From Actinomycetes bacterium (lineage in GTDB: Bacteria; Actinomycetota; Actinomycetes; Mycobacteriales; Mycobacteriaceae): 6,386 bases of DNA. The stretch covers positions 1 through 6,386 of the forward strand of contig JAEZDV010000207.1 of NCBI GenBank assembly GCA_023417985.1, given 5' to 3'. The position numbers were made by a program, and so were the translations under genes. Under the pieces are notes generated by a model. That model did no database searches. It saw nothing but the letters and a program-made list of their open reading frames with translations, and had not been told where the DNA came from. Of the stretch, positions 5,589 through 6,386 are shown piece after piece (position 1 is the first letter of the stretch; every line of letters begins with the position of its first letter).

Positions 5589-6386
5589 ATGGCACGCCCT
5601 GCAACTACCGCTCGCGTCGATTCGGACATCGACAGCCAGAGCCCCGCCGCTGATCTTGTCCGCGTCTACCTGAACGGCATCGGCAAGACAGCACTGCTGA
5701 CGGCAGCCGACGAGGTGGAACTGGCCAAGCGGATCGAGGCCGGCCTGTATGCCAAGCACGTGCTCGAGACCAAGAAGCGTCTCACCGCTGCGAAGAAGCG
5801 CGATCTGTCGATCGTCGTGCGTGAAGGCCAGGCAGCCCGAAGTCATCTTCTCGAGGCCAACCTTCGCCTCGTTGTCTCGCTGGCGAAGCGGTACACCGGG
5901 CGTGGAATGCCCCTGCTGGATCTGATTCAGGAAGGCAACCTCGGCCTGATCCGCGCCATGGAGAAGTTCGACTACGCCAAGGGCTTCAAGTTCTCGACCT
6001 ACGCGACCTGGTGGATCCGCCAGGCCATCACCCGCGGCATGGCCGATCAGAGCCGCACCATTCGTCTCCCCGTCCACCTCGTCGAGCAGGTCAACAAGCT
6101 CGCCCGGATCAAGCGCGAACTACACCAGCAGCTCGGCCGGGAGGCCACTGACGAAGAACTCGCGGCGGAATCGGGTATCGCGGTGGAGAAGATCGCCGAT
6201 CTGCTCGACCACAGCCGCGATCCGGTGAGCCTGGATATGCCGGTGGGTAACGACGAAGAAGCACCCCTGGGCGATTTCATCGAGGACTCCGAGGCCACCT
6301 CGGCCGAGAGTGCCGTGATCGCCGGCCTGTTGCATCACGACGTGCGCAGCGTGCTCAATACGCTCGACGAACGCGAACAGCAGGTG
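5589..6386 (+). CDS. sigB: RNA polymerase sigma factor SigB (group 2), 3' end beyond window
   Basis: This sigma-70 family factor gives core RNA polymerase its promoter specificity in stress and stationary phase. The ATG at 5589 has a strong ribosome site GAGGAGG (5576-5582) 6 nt upstream. In the 266 residues visible, region 1.2 is SPAADLVRVYLNGIGKTALL (18-37). Region 2 contains LRLVVSLAKRYTGRGMPLLD (92-111) and KGFKFSTYATWWIRQAI (131-147), the latter in the -10 recognition and melting area. Region 3.2 has PVSLDMPVG and APLGDFIED (212-233). Region 4 starts with VLNTLDEREQQV (255-266), and the window ends before the helix-turn-helix of region 4.2. The short N-terminus without region 1.1 and the near-identity to M. 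tuberculosis SigB (323 residues) separate it from SigA. About 57 residues should lie beyond the window, and ideR/dtxR is the expected next gene. Transcription probably starts at the ECF promoter just upstream. Confidence 0.96.
   Translation, partial: MARPATTARVDSDIDSQSPAADLVRVYLNGIGKTALLTAADEVELAKRIEAGLYAKHVLETKKRLTAAKKRDLSIVVREGQAARSHLLEANLRLVVSLAKRYTGRGMPLLDLIQEGNLGLIRAMEKFDYAKGFKFSTYATWWIRQAITRGMADQSRTIRLPVHLVEQVNKLARIKRELHQQLGREATDEELAAESGIAVEKIADLLDHSRDPVSLDMPVGNDEEAPLGDFIEDSEATSAESAVIAGLLHHDVRSVLNTLDEREQQV

Noticed and set aside
5523..6077. A 184-residue minus-strand open frame covering the sigB promoter and start
   Set aside because: It is antisense to sigB, which is firmly identified. 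No motif or ribosome site supports it.
1..6386. Search for CRISPR repeats, insertion sequences, tRNA genes, toxin-antitoxin or phage genes
   Set aside because: No regularly spaced repeats, transposase motifs, terminal inverted repeats, tRNA-like cloverleaf or phage-type proteins were seen. The gene content is housekeeping or conserved hypothetical.

Overview
The window is GC-rich, densely coded chromosomal DNA from an actinomycete of the order Mycobacteriales. A Rhodococcus-like organism is the best guess. The strongest clue is the partial gene at the right edge, which reads as the group 2 primary-like sigma factor SigB and is very similar to M. tuberculosis SigB. The order YihY/BrkB membrane protein, DUF3039, DUF3099, sigB is, from memory, the order around Rv2707, Rv2708c, Rv2709 and sigB (Rv2710) in M. 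tuberculosis. The species call is inference.

Layout from left to right. (1) Positions 1-1708, minus strand: a superfamily 2 DEAD/DEAH-type helicase, cut at its C-terminus by the window edge. (2) Positions 1709-1938: a divergent intergenic region with no gene. It holds an imperfect inverted repeat and a weak -10-like element. (3) Positions 1939-3270, plus strand: a six-segment YihY/BrkB-family membrane protein with an unusual hydrophilic C-terminal extension. (4) Positions 3243-3479, minus strand: a 78-residue DUF3039 protein with a zinc-ribbon-like Cys pattern. Its 3' end overlaps the membrane protein gene tail to tail, and its probable terminator hairpin lies inside the coding sequence of that neighbour. 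(5) Positions 3553-3912, plus strand: a small two-segment DUF3099 membrane protein. (6) Positions 3940-5418, plus strand: a 492-residue class I SAM-dependent methyltransferase with an NPPF motif between long flanking domains. It probably shares a transcript with DUF3099. (7) Positions 5419-5588: the sigB leader, with a good match to an extracytoplasmic-function (SigE/SigH/SigR-type) promoter and a strong ribosome binding site. (8) Positions 5589-6386, plus strand: sigB, 266 codons, cut at the window edge before most of region 4.2.

How they fit together: sigB appears to have its own stress-type promoter, which fits the known mycobacterial cascade in which ECF sigma factors switch on sigB. The genes upstream are small conserved actinobacterial proteins of unknown function, an uncharacterised methyltransferase and an uncharacterised helicase. 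I see no mobile element, CRISPR array, tRNA or rRNA, and no sign of recent transfer. The region looks like conserved chromosome. Its open questions lie in the orphan genes and their regulation, not in a recognisable new defence or mobile system.
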